Positions 1-10,383 of a stretch of 64,000 bases of DNA are shown here, piece by piece. Location of the stretch: the NCBI RefSeq assembly GCF_022747945.1, contig NZ_JALDST010000001.1:6200001-6264000 (forward strand), given 5' to 3'. Both the position numbers and the translations under genes were made by a program. Source of the stretch: Micromonospora sp. R77. GTDB taxonomy: Bacteria > Actinomycetota > Actinomycetes > Mycobacteriales > Micromonosporaceae. The notes below the pieces were generated by a model. The model worked only from the letters and a program-made list of their open reading frames with translations, was not told the origin of the DNA and did not search any database. Numbering within the stretch: position 1 is the first letter of the stretch; every line of letters begins with the position of its first letter.

Positions 1-440
1 ACGACCGTGATGGACCCGACCGCCTCCTGCCAGGCGACCCAGAAACCGGACTTATGTGGACGAAAACTGACACGAGCGGGGGTCGCATCCCGCAGCACGA
101 CAGTGCTGATCCGTCCACCACGCGGCCCAGTGAACGGCCGAGAGTGCGGCTCGGTGACCGAGTCCGGGCGTCGAGCGGTCGTACCTTTCGATCAGCGGCA
201 CCATGCGTGCTCGCTTTCCTGTGGCGCCCTTGTCGATCAGACCGCCGGGCCCCGGTGTGGTCTGCCGGCGCACGGTCTCCATCCCTTGTCTTCCGGTCGT
301 TCTCGCCCCGGTCGCCGGGCACCTCGCCGATCCGCGCCGCCACCCGGACCAGCACGGCAACCCTCTTCTTGACGGTCGACCGGCTTCAGTACGGTTAGGG
401 TCCAGCGTCTGCTCCAGACTGCGCCGCGCCAGCGTCATCA
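1..440 (-). pseudogene. Decayed tyrosine recombinase (integrase), partial
   Basis: Read on the minus strand, three reading frames hold successive pieces of a phage-type tyrosine recombinase catalytic domain. They are AARIGEV (the first catalytic Arg region, about 320), LIDKGATGKRARMVPLIE (about 180-235) and GPRGGRISTVVLRDAT (about 70-120). The order matches living integrases, but frame changes separate the pieces and the HxxR and Tyr motifs are not visible before the window edge. The gene is therefore dead, and its end lies outside the window. It is a scar of an integrative element. Recognition rests on remembered family motifs, not on a search. Confidence 0.55.
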
Positions 441-813
441 CGCTCTCCGACGAGCGGTCGAGTCAGTTGTTCTCGCAACGGCAGCATGGCCGACACGTCT
501 GCCGCGCACTCCCTGCCACCAGCCAGCTGATCCGGTCACTGAGGTCCTCGCTCGCGAGATCATCGAGGCTCTCACCAGCCGCGTTCGCGGCGCCCGCGGC
601 CGCCGCCGTCGCGCTGGAGGCCGCCTCGGGAACCGACACGAGCGCCTGCCTACAGATGTCGGTTTACGAGTCCAACGGGCCATGATGAGCCTATTGCTCC
701 GCGACGTCGAGTTTCTCGATATGGGTGCCGGGCACGTCGGCATCAACCGACGGGGTGCCGGCTCCTGTAGCGTCCGATCGTTCGACACCTCGCGACCGCA
801 GAGGAGTGCCGCC
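441..813. other. Non-coding stretch between integrase remnant and LAL regulator
   Basis: No reading frame here looks like a protein. It may contain more of the decayed integrase and must hold the promoter of the regulator that starts at 814. I see no convincing operator or terminator. Confidence 0.4.
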
Positions 814-3642
814 ATGATAGGTGGGCCTTCCGCGCCGGGGCTGGTGGGACGGGGAGCGGAGCTCGCCGAGCTCGCGGACTTCCTGCGCACGGCAGCCGAA
901 TCCGGCGGCGTCGAGCTGGTCACCGGCGACCCCGGCGTGGGCAAGTCCTCGCTGCTCGAGGCCGCGGTCCGCGCTGCGGCGGCGACGACCGGGTTCCGGG
1001 TGCTGCGGGCGTCGGGCGTGGAGTTCGAGGCCGACCTCGGGTACGCCGGTCTCCACCAGCTGCTCCTGCCGGTCGCCGACGCCATCGACGAGCTCCCGGA
1101 CCGCCACGGCGCGACTCTCCGCGCAGCCCTCGGCCTCGGCTCGGAAGGCACGCCCGACCTGCTCGGGCTGACCACGGCGACGGTCGCCCTGCTGGGGCAC
1201 CTGTCGCGCGATCGCCCGCTCCTGATCGTCGTCGACGACCTCCAGTGGGTCGACCGCGCCAGTCTCCTCCTGCTCAGCGTGGTCGCCCGGCGGCTCAACG
1301 GTTTCGCCGTCGCCCTGCTGCTGGCCCAGCGATCGGGGCACGAGACGTTCTTCGACCGGGCGTCGATCCCCACCCTGGAGCTGTCGCCCCTCTCCGACGA
1401 CGACGCGGATGCGCTGCTGCGGGTGAGCCACCCGAACCTGCTGCACCCATCGGTGCGCAAGCGGATCGTTGCCGAGGCGGGCGGCAACCCGCTCGCCCTG
1501 ATCGAGCTCCCCCGCGGATTGACCGCCACGCAGGAGACGGCCGTCGACACGCTGCCGGCGACCCTGCCACACAGCGTGCGCCTGCGACGGCTCTTCGCGT
1601 CCCGGATCGCGGAGCTGCCCGAATCCTGCAGGCGGCTGCTGCTCCTGGCGGCGCTGCACCACGGGGACGACGCGGAGCTGGTCCAGATTGTGGCAGGATC
1701 CTCGGCCGACCTCGCGCCCTGCGAGGTCGCCGGTCTTGTGTCGATCCAGCCCGACCCTCGACGGGTGCGATTCAGTCATCCGCTCGTCAGGGCTGCGGTC
1801 GTCGACCAGGCCACCGATCCTGAACGTCGCGCCGCCCACCGGCGTCTGGCCGAGCTGACCCACGACCGCCACGTCCGGGCGCTGCACCTCGCCGACTCCA
1901 CCCTCGGAACCGACGACCACATCGCGGGGCTGCTCGACGGCGTAGCCGACGCCGCCCTGAGCCGTGGCGCCGCAGATCGGGCCGTCGCCGTGCTCCTGCG
2001 CGCCGCGGACCTGACCTCGGGAGGACCGGCAAGGGCCCGACGACTGGCCGCCGCAGCGTACCTCGGTGCCAACGTCACCGGGAGCCTCGCCGGCGCCTCC
2101 GCGCTGCTCGCGCGGGCTCGCTCGGCCGACCCGGACGCAACCGAGACACTCCAGATGGCGACCGCTGCGGCGGCCCACCTGCTCAACACCGACGGTGGTG
2201 TGGAGACCGCGCACCGCATGCTGACCCGCGCCCTCGCCCCCTCACCCACAGAGCCCGGGAGTCGAACCACGGGACTCCACGAGTGCCCCTTCTGCCGTCA
2301 GCCTTTCGCGGACGCGGACGACCTGCGCCATCACCTCGAGGGTGTGGTGAACAACGCGGTGCACACCCTGATGGTGGTGTGTGCGTTCGGAGGCCGCGAG
2401 GACCTGTGGTCCGGCTTCACCGAGACGGTCACCAGGCTGGCGCCCTGGCTCTCCCCGGTGCTCCGCCTGGCGGCGACCACGTTCGCCGACCCGGCGAGGG
2501 CGACCCCCGGGCAGCTGGCCGAGCTCGACGGGTTGGTGGCCGCTGCCGACAAGAGCACCAACCCCGTGGAGGTGCTCGAGGTCGCGATGGCCGGGCAGTA
2601 CGTCGACCGGACTCCGGCCGCCGCCCTCGACCGGGTGGTGCAGGCCGGTCGTGCCGGTGGCCCGGCGACCCTTGCGGCCCAGGCCCTCCTGATGCAGGCC
2701 ACAACGGCCGTCCACGAAGGCCGGTGGGCGGATGCGGCGGCGCTCGTCGACGAGGGTCTCGCGCTCTGCGCGCAGCACGACCTGCGATTGCTGGAGTGGG
2801 GCCTGCTGATCCCGCGGATGATCTTGGACGCGGCCCGGGGTGACATCGACGACCTCGCGCGGGTGCGCGACCGGATGCACCAGTGGGCTCTGCCTCGGCA
2901 GATGCTGGCTGCCCGGACCGTGACCGCGAACGCCGATGGGTTGGCGGCGCTCAGCGTGGGCCGGTTCGTCGAGGCCTATACCGCGTACTGCACGATCGCC
3001 GAGCCCGGCCGCTTGCGACCCTATGCACACGTGCTGGTCGGGAACCCGCTGGACGTGGTGGAGGCAGCGGTGCGTAGCGGGCACCTCGACGAGGCGCGCC
3101 GGCACGCCGCGGTGATGGCGTCGACGCTCGCTCCGATCTCGCCGCGGCTGGCCTTCCAGTCGGCCGCGGCGGCGGCCCTGGCCGCGCCGGTGGAGGACTA
3201 CGCCGAGGTCTTCGACCGGGTGGTCGACGACCCGGACTCGGCGCGGTGGCCGTTCCACCTGGCTCGGGTGGAGCTCGCCTATGGCGAGCGTCTGCGGGTC
3301 GACCGTGCGATGCGGCGCGCGCGACCGCATCTCGAACGCGCGTGTGAGCTCTTCCACGCGCTCGAGGCCTCGCCCTGGGTCGAGCGCGCCGAGGCGGGCC
3401 TCCGGGCGACCGGGCGCACGCGGCTCGCCGCGTCTGCCGACACTGCCACCCGACTGACCCCTCAGGAGGCTCAGGTCGCCTTCCTGGCCGCGACCGGCCT
3501 GAGCAACCGGGAGATCGGGGAGCGGCTGACGTTGTCCCCCCGCACTGTGGGGGCCCACCTGTACCGCGTGTTCCCGAAGCTCGGGGTGACCTCGCGGGCC
3601 GGCCTGCGTGATGCCCTGTCCGGGCACGAGGACACCCCTTGA
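814..3642 (+). CDS. LAL-type LuxR-family transcriptional regulator with AAA ATPase and C2H2-like insert
   Basis: This 942-residue regulator of the large ATP-binding LuxR (LAL) type probably activates transcription after nucleotide-dependent switching. The N-terminal AAA module has Walker A GDPGVGKSS (about residues 42-50) and Walker B LLIVVDDLQWVD (about 135-146). A long helical TPR-like middle follows, then a C-terminal LuxR helix-turn-helix (about 885-935: LTPQEAQVAF, GLSNREIGERL, SPRTVGAHL). The ATG at 814 is chosen because GAGGAG lies 7 bases upstream; the frame stays open to 682, but that part looks non-coding. Residues 490-507 contain CPFCRQPFADADDLRHH, a C-X2-C-X3-F-X5-L-X2-H core that I do not expect in this family. 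No target gene is evident; the next gene is on the opposite strand. Confidence 0.85.
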   Translation: MIGGPSAPGLVGRGAELAELADFLRTAAESGGVELVTGDPGVGKSSLLEAAVRAAAATTGFRVLRASGVEFEADLGYAGLHQLLLPVADAIDELPDRHGATLRAALGLGSEGTPDLLGLTTATVALLGHLSRDRPLLIVVDDLQWVDRASLLLLSVVARRLNGFAVALLLAQRSGHETFFDRASIPTLELSPLSDDDADALLRVSHPNLLHPSVRKRIVAEAGGNPLALIELPRGLTATQETAVDTLPATLPHSVRLRRLFASRIAELPESCRRLLLLAALHHGDDAELVQIVAGSSADLAPCEVAGLVSIQPDPRRVRFSHPLVRAAVVDQATDPERRAAHRRLAELTHDRHVRALHLADSTLGTDDHIAGLLDGVADAALSRGAADRAVAVLLRAADLTSGGPARARRLAAAAYLGANVTGSLAGASALLARARSADPDATETLQMATAAAAHLLNTDGGVETAHRMLTRALAPSPTEPGSRTTGLHECPFCRQPFADADDLRHHLEGVVNNAVHTLMVVCAFGGREDLWSGFTETVTRLAPWLSPVLRLAATTFADPARATPGQLAELDGLVAAADKSTNPVEVLEVAMAGQYVDRTPAAALDRVVQAGRAGGPATLAAQALLMQATTAVHEGRWADAAALVDEGLALCAQHDLRLLEWGLLIPRMILDAARGDIDDLARVRDRMHQWALPRQMLAARTVTANADGLAALSVGRFVEAYTAYCTIAEPGRLRPYAHVLVGNPLDVVEAAVRSGHLDEARRHAAVMASTLAPISPRLAFQSAAAAALAAPVEDYAEVFDRVVDDPDSARWPFHLARVELAYGERLRVDRAMRRARPHLERACELFHALEASPWVERAEAGLRATGRTRLAASADTATRLTPQEAQVAFLAATGLSNREIGERLTLSPRTVGAHLYRVFPKLGVTSRAGLRDALSGHEDTP

Positions 3643-3776
3643 GAGTGACACGGGTCCGGCCATGGTGAGGTGCACCGGCCCTCGATGCGACATCGTCAGG
3701 CGTCCGCCCTCAACGCGGCCATAACAGTGTGTCGCCGCCCGCCCGCGAACCGGCCGATCGCGCACGCCTGAGGTGT

Positions 3777-6448
<2,672 letters not shown>

Positions 6449-6452
<4 letters not shown>

Positions 6453-6654
6453 GAGGCCTCTTCTCCTGCGGGTGTCGGCTCGTCGACGTGGAACAGGTGC
6501 CAGCCCCAGGTCGGCAGCTCGACGTAGCGCTCGTGGTTGACGTCGTGGCCGGTGCGGTCCCAGTTGACGTAGCAGCGGTCCAAGCCCTGCTGCTGCAGCG
6601 CGAACTCTCGACCTCGATAGGCCTCGGCGACGAACAGGAAGCCCGGGGCCGTTC
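6449..6654 (-). pseudogene. Remnant of GH13 alpha-amylase-family gene
   Basis: About 64 codons remain, open from the edge of the inverted repeat to a TGA that overlaps the glucosidase ATG. The first part, FLFVAEAY...ALQQQGLDRCY, is the beta-strand/catalytic-acid region typical of actinobacterial GH13 enzymes. The last part, YVELPTWGWHLFHV, is typical of the very end of the C-terminal all-beta domain. Between them about 200 residues seem to be missing, so the gene has lost its 5' part at the repeat boundary and probably an internal segment too. Family assignment is from memory of conserved blocks; the internal deletion is inference. Confidence 0.6.
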
Positions 6655-6711
6655 GGTGGGCGGCGCGCGGGTGGTTCCGCGCGCCGCCCACTGTCGGTGG
6701 TGGGCATGGTG

Positions 6712-7350
6712 TTAGCCGACTGGGTGCAGGGGCGTGTCGGTGGTGGCCGCGGCGACGGTGGTGCTCGCCTTGTTGAGGCGTTGGGGTAGTTTCTTCACCT
6801 CGATCGCGGCCACGATCTCCAGGGCGCCGTACAGCATCCAGGCGAACCCGATGGCCAGCACCGCGGCGATGAGGGTGATGTCCGGTCGGCTCAGCAGGTA
6901 GAGCGCGACGAGGGCCTCGACGATGCCCATCACCAGCACCACCCCCCAGTACGGCAGGTATCTGCGACTGCTGATCGCCCCGACGATGGCCGAGCTCCCG
7001 CGAAACAGCAACAGCCAGCCGATGGACAGAGCCACCACCAGCAGCGTCGGACCGGGCCACACGAACACGCCGATACCGACGAAGATCTCGACCAGGCCGA
7101 TCACCACCGACCAGGTCCGTAGCGAACCATCGACCGGGATGCTGAACATCGTGAACGCGCCGCGGATGACCAGCAGCGTCCCCACGAAGACGACCAGATC
7201 GCCGACGGTCCAGGGGATGAAGAAGGTGAGGCAGCCGGCCACCAGGCTGACCACCCCGCTCACCAGCAGCACCCACCATCCCTTACTGATCGTGTCGACC
7301 TGCGCCCGGGTCCAGCTACGCAGCTCGTCGATCGGACTTGTCACCATCAT
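6712..7350 (-). CDS. HdeD/DUF308-family membrane protein (duplicate copy)
   Basis: Identical in all 212 residues to the protein at 9741-10379. After a short amphipathic start it shows six hydrophobic segments in three pairs (from WWVLLVSGVVSLVAGCLTF to IAAVLAIGFAWMLYGALEI), the DUF308/HdeD layout. Members are small inner-membrane proteins named after an E. coli acid-resistance protein; most, including this one, have no demonstrated activity. The gene lies 22 bp downstream of the coiled-coil gene on the same strand, so the whole two-gene unit was copied with its leader. Two identical copies should double dosage if both promoters work. Confidence 0.85.
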   Translation of the reverse strand: MMVTSPIDELRSWTRAQVDTISKGWWVLLVSGVVSLVAGCLTFFIPWTVGDLVVFVGTLLVIRGAFTMFSIPVDGSLRTWSVVIGLVEIFVGIGVFVWPGPTLLVVALSIGWLLLFRGSSAIVGAISSRRYLPYWGVVLVMGIVEALVALYLLSRPDITLIAAVLAIGFAWMLYGALEIVAAIEVKKLPQRLNKASTTVAAATTDTPLHPVG

Positions 7351-7372
7351 CAGGTTCTCCTCCCCGCGCCGC

Positions 7373-7807
7373 TCAACTCGCCGGCTGCGCCGCGGCGAGC
7401 TCGTCAGCCCTCTTCTGCGCGAGGACGGCGTCGAGCACGGCGTACTCCGCCTCCTCCACCGCCGCCAGGGTGTAGTCGATCAGGTAGGACGCGTACTCGA
7501 CGGCGTCCTCGGCGTCGCGCTGCGCCGCCTTGAGGTCGTGCTGTTCCTTCTTCTGCTCGACCCGCTCACGCATCCGGGCGATGTGCTCGTCCCACGCCCG
7601 ACCCATGTCGGTCCACCACGCCGCCACCTCCGCCTCACGGGCGTCCAGCGCCTTACCCAGCGCCACCGCGTCCGCGTCCGACGTCGCACGCGCCGCCTGC
7701 ACCTCACGCTGAAGCTCGTCACGCGCCTTGTCACCAGCGGCAACCGCACGAATCTCCAACGCCTTCGTACGAGCAGCAAGCTGACTGAGCTGATCTGACA
7801 ATGCCAT
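7373..7807 (-). CDS. Helical coiled-coil protein (duplicate copy)
   Basis: A 144-residue protein identical to the one at 9284-9718. It is rich in Ala, Glu, Arg and Gln, with long heptad-like stretches (for example ELQREVQAARATSDADAVAL) and no membrane segment or signal peptide. I do not recognise a named domain; in other actinobacteria such proteins also sit beside HdeD/DUF308 genes. The start is the ATG at 7807, with GGAGG 8 bases upstream, directly after a hairpin at 7821-7846. Confidence 0.75.
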   Translation of the reverse strand: MALSDQLSQLAARTKALEIRAVAAGDKARDELQREVQAARATSDADAVALGKALDAREAEVAAWWTDMGRAWDEHIARMRERVEQKKEQHDLKAAQRDAEDAVEYASYLIDYTLAAVEEAEYAVLDAVLAQKRADELAAAQPAS

Positions 7808-7820
7808 CTCTAATGCCTCC

Positions 7821-7846
7821 AAGACTGGGTTGGTTCCACCAGTCTT
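7821..7846 (-). promoter_or_regulatory. Leader hairpin next to ribosome site (duplicate copy)
   Basis: Mirror image of 9245-9270: 8-base arms AAGACTGG/CCAGTCTT with a 10-base loop. The distal arm abuts the GGAGG of the coiled-coil gene. Confidence 0.5.
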
Positions 7847-7920
7847 CAGCCAGACACGACCACCTAACATCCGACGGGCGACTGCATCACGCCCACCCCA
7901 CTACCTAAGTGTGCTGTCCA

Positions 7921-7945
7921 GGGTCTGCTGCACCGATAGGTGACA
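7921..7945. repeat. IS3 left terminal inverted repeat
   Basis: 25 bases starting GGGTCTGCTG and ending GGTGACA, perfectly complementary to 9155-9179. Confidence 0.85.
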
Positions 7946-7984
7946 CCTGAGATGGCTTGCCCTGTGGGTGGGAAGGATGTTGCT

Positions 7985-8287
7985 GTGCCCAAGCCCTATT
8001 GCCGAGAGTTCCGCGATGACGTTGTGCGTGTCGCTCGTGACCGCGAGCCAGGCGTGACGGTCGAGCAGATCGCGAAGGACTTCGGCGTGCACCCGATGAC
8101 GTTGTTCAAGTGGCTGCGCCAGGCCAACGTCGACGCCGCGCCCGGGACGGCCGGCAGCGAGTCGGCCGAGCTGCGGGAGGCGCGTAAGCGGATCAGGTTG
8201 TTGGAGCAGGAGAACGAGGTCCTGCGCCGGGCTGCTGCCTACTTGTCGCAGGCGCATCTGCCGGGAAAAGGCTCTACCCGCTCGTGA
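7985..8287 (+). CDS. IS3-family transposase OrfA
   Basis: A 100-residue DNA-binding protein with the helix-turn-helix TVEQIAKDFGVHPMTLFKWL followed by a leucine-zipper-like heptad region (ARKRIRLLEQENEVLRRA) for dimerisation. The GTG at 7985 (protein start VPKPYCREF) matches the family start and has GGAAGGA 7 bases upstream; an in-frame GTG at 7940 falls inside the terminal repeat and is unlikely. The stop overlaps the orfB start. At 8263-8270 the message reads GGA AAA GGC, so Lys-tRNA can slip back one base. The product would then continue as KRLYPLVSELAADG, the usual internal sequence of IS3 OrfAB transposases. Confidence 0.9.
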   Translation: MPKPYCREFRDDVVRVARDREPGVTVEQIAKDFGVHPMTLFKWLRQANVDAAPGTAGSESAELREARKRIRLLEQENEVLRRAAAYLSQAHLPGKGSTRS

Positions 8288-9147
8288 GCGAGTTGGCCGC
8301 TGACGGGATCCCCGTGGCGGTGACGTGCCGGGTATTGAAGATCGCTCGTCAGCCCTACTACCGGTGGCGTGCCCGCCGTGTCACCGACGCCGAACTGGTG
8401 GCGGCGTATCGGACGGACGTGTTTTTCGACGCTCACCGCAATGATCCGGAGTTCGGCTACCGGTTCCTGGCCGATGAGGCCCGCGCTGCCGGCCAGCCGA
8501 TGGTCGAGCGCACCGCCTGGAAGATCTGCTCTGGCATGGGCTGGTTCAGCGCGTTCAGCAAGCGCAAGCGTCGGGGCAAGGGCGGCAAGGTCGGTCCGCC
8601 GGTGCACGACGATCTGGTGCGCCGCGACTTCACCGCCGATGGCCCGAACCGGTTGTGGCTGGCCGACATCACCGAGCACCGTACCGGTGAGGGCAAGCTC
8701 TACCTGTGCGCGATCAAGGACGTGTGGTCCCACCGGATCGTCGGCTACTCCATCGACTCACGAATGAAGTCGAGGCTGGCCGTCAACGCCCTGCACAACG
8801 CCGTAGCCCGCCGTGGTGACGTGGCCGGCTGCGTGCTGCACACCGACCGCGGCTCGCAATTTCGAAGCCGGAAATTCGTCCATGCCCTTAACCAGCACCA
8901 CATGACCGGGTCGATGGGCAGGGTCGGCGCCGCCGGCGACAACGCCGCCATGGAGTCGTTCTTCGGCCTGCTGCAGAACAACGTCCTCGACCGCCGAACC
9001 TGGACGACCCGGCAGCAGTTGAGGACCGCGATCGTGACCTGGATCGAGCGGACCTACCACCGCCGCCGACGCCAACGATCCCTGTCCCGGTTGACCCCCG
9101 TCGAGTACGAGACCATCATGACCCGACCGGCCAGTCAGGCCGCGTGA
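8284..9147 (+). CDS. IS3-family transposase OrfB, DDE integrase domain
   Basis: A 287-residue rve-type integrase, expressed alone or as an OrfAB fusion by -1 frameshifting. The HTH_21 region YYRWRARRVTDAELVAAY is followed by the DDE triad in WLADITEHRT, LHTDRGSQFRS and NAAMESFFGLLQNNVLD, and the C-terminal HRRRRQRSLSRLTPVEYE typical of the family. No stop or frameshift interrupts it, so the element could be active. GTG at 8284 is the likely free start. Confidence 0.92.
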   Translation: MSELAADGIPVAVTCRVLKIARQPYYRWRARRVTDAELVAAYRTDVFFDAHRNDPEFGYRFLADEARAAGQPMVERTAWKICSGMGWFSAFSKRKRRGKGGKVGPPVHDDLVRRDFTADGPNRLWLADITEHRTGEGKLYLCAIKDVWSHRIVGYSIDSRMKSRLAVNALHNAVARRGDVAGCVLHTDRGSQFRSRKFVHALNQHHMTGSMGRVGAAGDNAAMESFFGLLQNNVLDRRTWTTRQQLRTAIVTWIERTYHRRRRQRSLSRLTPVEYETIMTRPASQAA

Positions 9148-9154
9148 CTACGAC

Positions 9155-9179
9155 TGTCACCTATCGGTGCAGCAGACCC
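9155..9179. repeat. IS3 right terminal inverted repeat
   Basis: 25 bases beginning TGTCACCTATC, perfectly complementary to 7921-7945, 7 bp after the orfB stop. Confidence 0.85.
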
Positions 9180-9244
9180 CTCTTAGGTAGTGGGGTGGGC
9201 GTGATGCAGTCGCCCGTCGGATGTTAGGTGGTCGTGTCTGGCTG

Positions 9245-9270
9245 AAGACTGGTGGAACCAACCCAGTCTT
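9245..9270 (+). promoter_or_regulatory. Leader hairpin next to ribosome site of coiled-coil gene
   Basis: AAGACTGG at 9245-9252 pairs with CCAGTCTT at 9263-9270 across a 10-base loop. The GGAGG begins at 9271, directly after the stem, so folding could hinder ribosome access. The dyad could equally be a DNA operator. Confidence 0.5.
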
Positions 9271-9283
9271 GGAGGCATTAGAG

Positions 9284-9718
9284 ATGGCATTGTCAGATCA
9301 GCTCAGTCAGCTTGCTGCTCGTACGAAGGCGTTGGAGATTCGTGCGGTTGCCGCTGGTGACAAGGCGCGTGACGAGCTTCAGCGTGAGGTGCAGGCGGCG
9401 CGTGCGACGTCGGACGCGGACGCGGTGGCGCTGGGTAAGGCGCTGGACGCCCGTGAGGCGGAGGTGGCGGCGTGGTGGACCGACATGGGTCGGGCGTGGG
9501 ACGAGCACATCGCCCGGATGCGTGAGCGGGTCGAGCAGAAGAAGGAACAGCACGACCTCAAGGCGGCGCAGCGCGACGCCGAGGACGCCGTCGAGTACGC
9601 GTCCTACCTGATCGACTACACCCTGGCGGCGGTGGAGGAGGCGGAGTACGCCGTGCTCGACGCCGTCCTCGCGCAGAAGAGGGCTGACGAGCTCGCCGCG
9701 GCGCAGCCGGCGAGTTGA
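9284..9718 (+). CDS. Helical coiled-coil protein (ancestral copy)
   Basis: A 144-residue all-helical, charged protein with heptad-like repeats and a tryptophan pair (AAWWTDMGRAWDEH, about residues 72-86). It has no signal peptide or membrane span and no recognised catalytic motif. The ATG at 9284 has GGAGG 8 bases upstream. It is first in an operon with the HdeD/DUF308 protein (22 bp gap) and the DUF1003 protein (4 bp gap). The shared operon suggests a cytoplasmic partner of these membrane proteins, perhaps in envelope stress; this is inference from context only. Confidence 0.75.
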   Translation: MALSDQLSQLAARTKALEIRAVAAGDKARDELQREVQAARATSDADAVALGKALDAREAEVAAWWTDMGRAWDEHIARMRERVEQKKEQHDLKAAQRDAEDAVEYASYLIDYTLAAVEEAEYAVLDAVLAQKRADELAAAQPAS

Positions 9719-9740
9719 GCGGCGCGGGGAGGAGAACCTG

Positions 9741-10379
9741 ATGATGGTGACAAGTCCGATCGACGAGCTGCGTAGCTGGACCCGGGCGCAGGTCGACACG
9801 ATCAGTAAGGGATGGTGGGTGCTGCTGGTGAGCGGGGTGGTCAGCCTGGTGGCCGGCTGCCTCACCTTCTTCATCCCCTGGACCGTCGGCGATCTGGTCG
9901 TCTTCGTGGGGACGCTGCTGGTCATCCGCGGCGCGTTCACGATGTTCAGCATCCCGGTCGATGGTTCGCTACGGACCTGGTCGGTGGTGATCGGCCTGGT
10001 CGAGATCTTCGTCGGTATCGGCGTGTTCGTGTGGCCCGGTCCGACGCTGCTGGTGGTGGCTCTGTCCATCGGCTGGCTGTTGCTGTTTCGCGGGAGCTCG
10101 GCCATCGTCGGGGCGATCAGCAGTCGCAGATACCTGCCGTACTGGGGGGTGGTGCTGGTGATGGGCATCGTCGAGGCCCTCGTCGCGCTCTACCTGCTGA
10201 GCCGACCGGACATCACCCTCATCGCCGCGGTGCTGGCCATCGGGTTCGCCTGGATGCTGTACGGCGCCCTGGAGATCGTGGCCGCGATCGAGGTGAAGAA
10301 ACTACCCCAACGCCTCAACAAGGCGAGCACCACCGTCGCCGCGGCCACCACCGACACGCCCCTGCACCCAGTCGGCTAA
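9741..10379 (+). CDS. HdeD/DUF308-family membrane protein (ancestral copy)
   Basis: A 212-residue protein with six predicted membrane segments. The cytoplasmic N-terminus MMVTSPIDELRSWTRAQV leads into the first span, and the C-terminus ends in a soluble Ala/Thr/Pro tail. The DUF308 repeat of paired helices is visible (GWWVLLVSGVVSLVAGC, WSVVIGLVEIFVGIGVF, YLPYWGVVLVMGIVEAL). GGGGAGGAG lies 6-14 bases upstream of the ATG. It is the middle gene of a three-gene operon. Function in Gram-positives is unknown; the acid-resistance name derives from E. coli HdeD and should not be over-read. Confidence 0.85.
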   Translation: MMVTSPIDELRSWTRAQVDTISKGWWVLLVSGVVSLVAGCLTFFIPWTVGDLVVFVGTLLVIRGAFTMFSIPVDGSLRTWSVVIGLVEIFVGIGVFVWPGPTLLVVALSIGWLLLFRGSSAIVGAISSRRYLPYWGVVLVMGIVEALVALYLLSRPDITLIAAVLAIGFAWMLYGALEIVAAIEVKKLPQRLNKASTTVAAATTDTPLHPVG

Positions 10380-10383
10380 CACC

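Larger units (their letters stand above)
6655..7909. repeat. Left arm of 1,255-bp perfect inverted repeat (derived copy)
   Basis: Every position x here pairs with 17091-x in 9182-10436, with no mismatch seen. The arm carries both genes of the right arm in reverse plus the first 17 codons of the DUF1003 gene (6657-6707), which here run into the GH13 stump. This identifies it as the duplicated copy rather than the source. Confidence 0.9.
7921..9179 (+). mobile_element. IS3-family insertion sequence, apparently complete
   Basis: A 1,259-bp element bounded by 25-bp perfect terminal inverted repeats at 7921-7945 and 9155-9179, containing orfA and orfB in the IS3 arrangement. The flanking bases (TCCA before, CTCT after) do not form the 3-4 bp direct repeat expected after simple insertion. 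The element sits in the spacer of the large inverted repeat, with 11 bp to the left arm and 2 bp to the right. It is therefore probably involved in how the duplication arose. Confidence 0.9.

Noticed and set aside
682..813. Upstream extension of the LAL regulator to the ATG at 682
   Set aside because: No ribosome site and no similarity to the family; the ATG at 814 has GAGGAG at proper distance.
7985..9147. IS3 element as the cause of a composite transposon with the two 1.25-kb arms
   Set aside because: The arms carry no transposase or IS ends of their own and no outer target duplication is visible, so a composite transposon is not supported.
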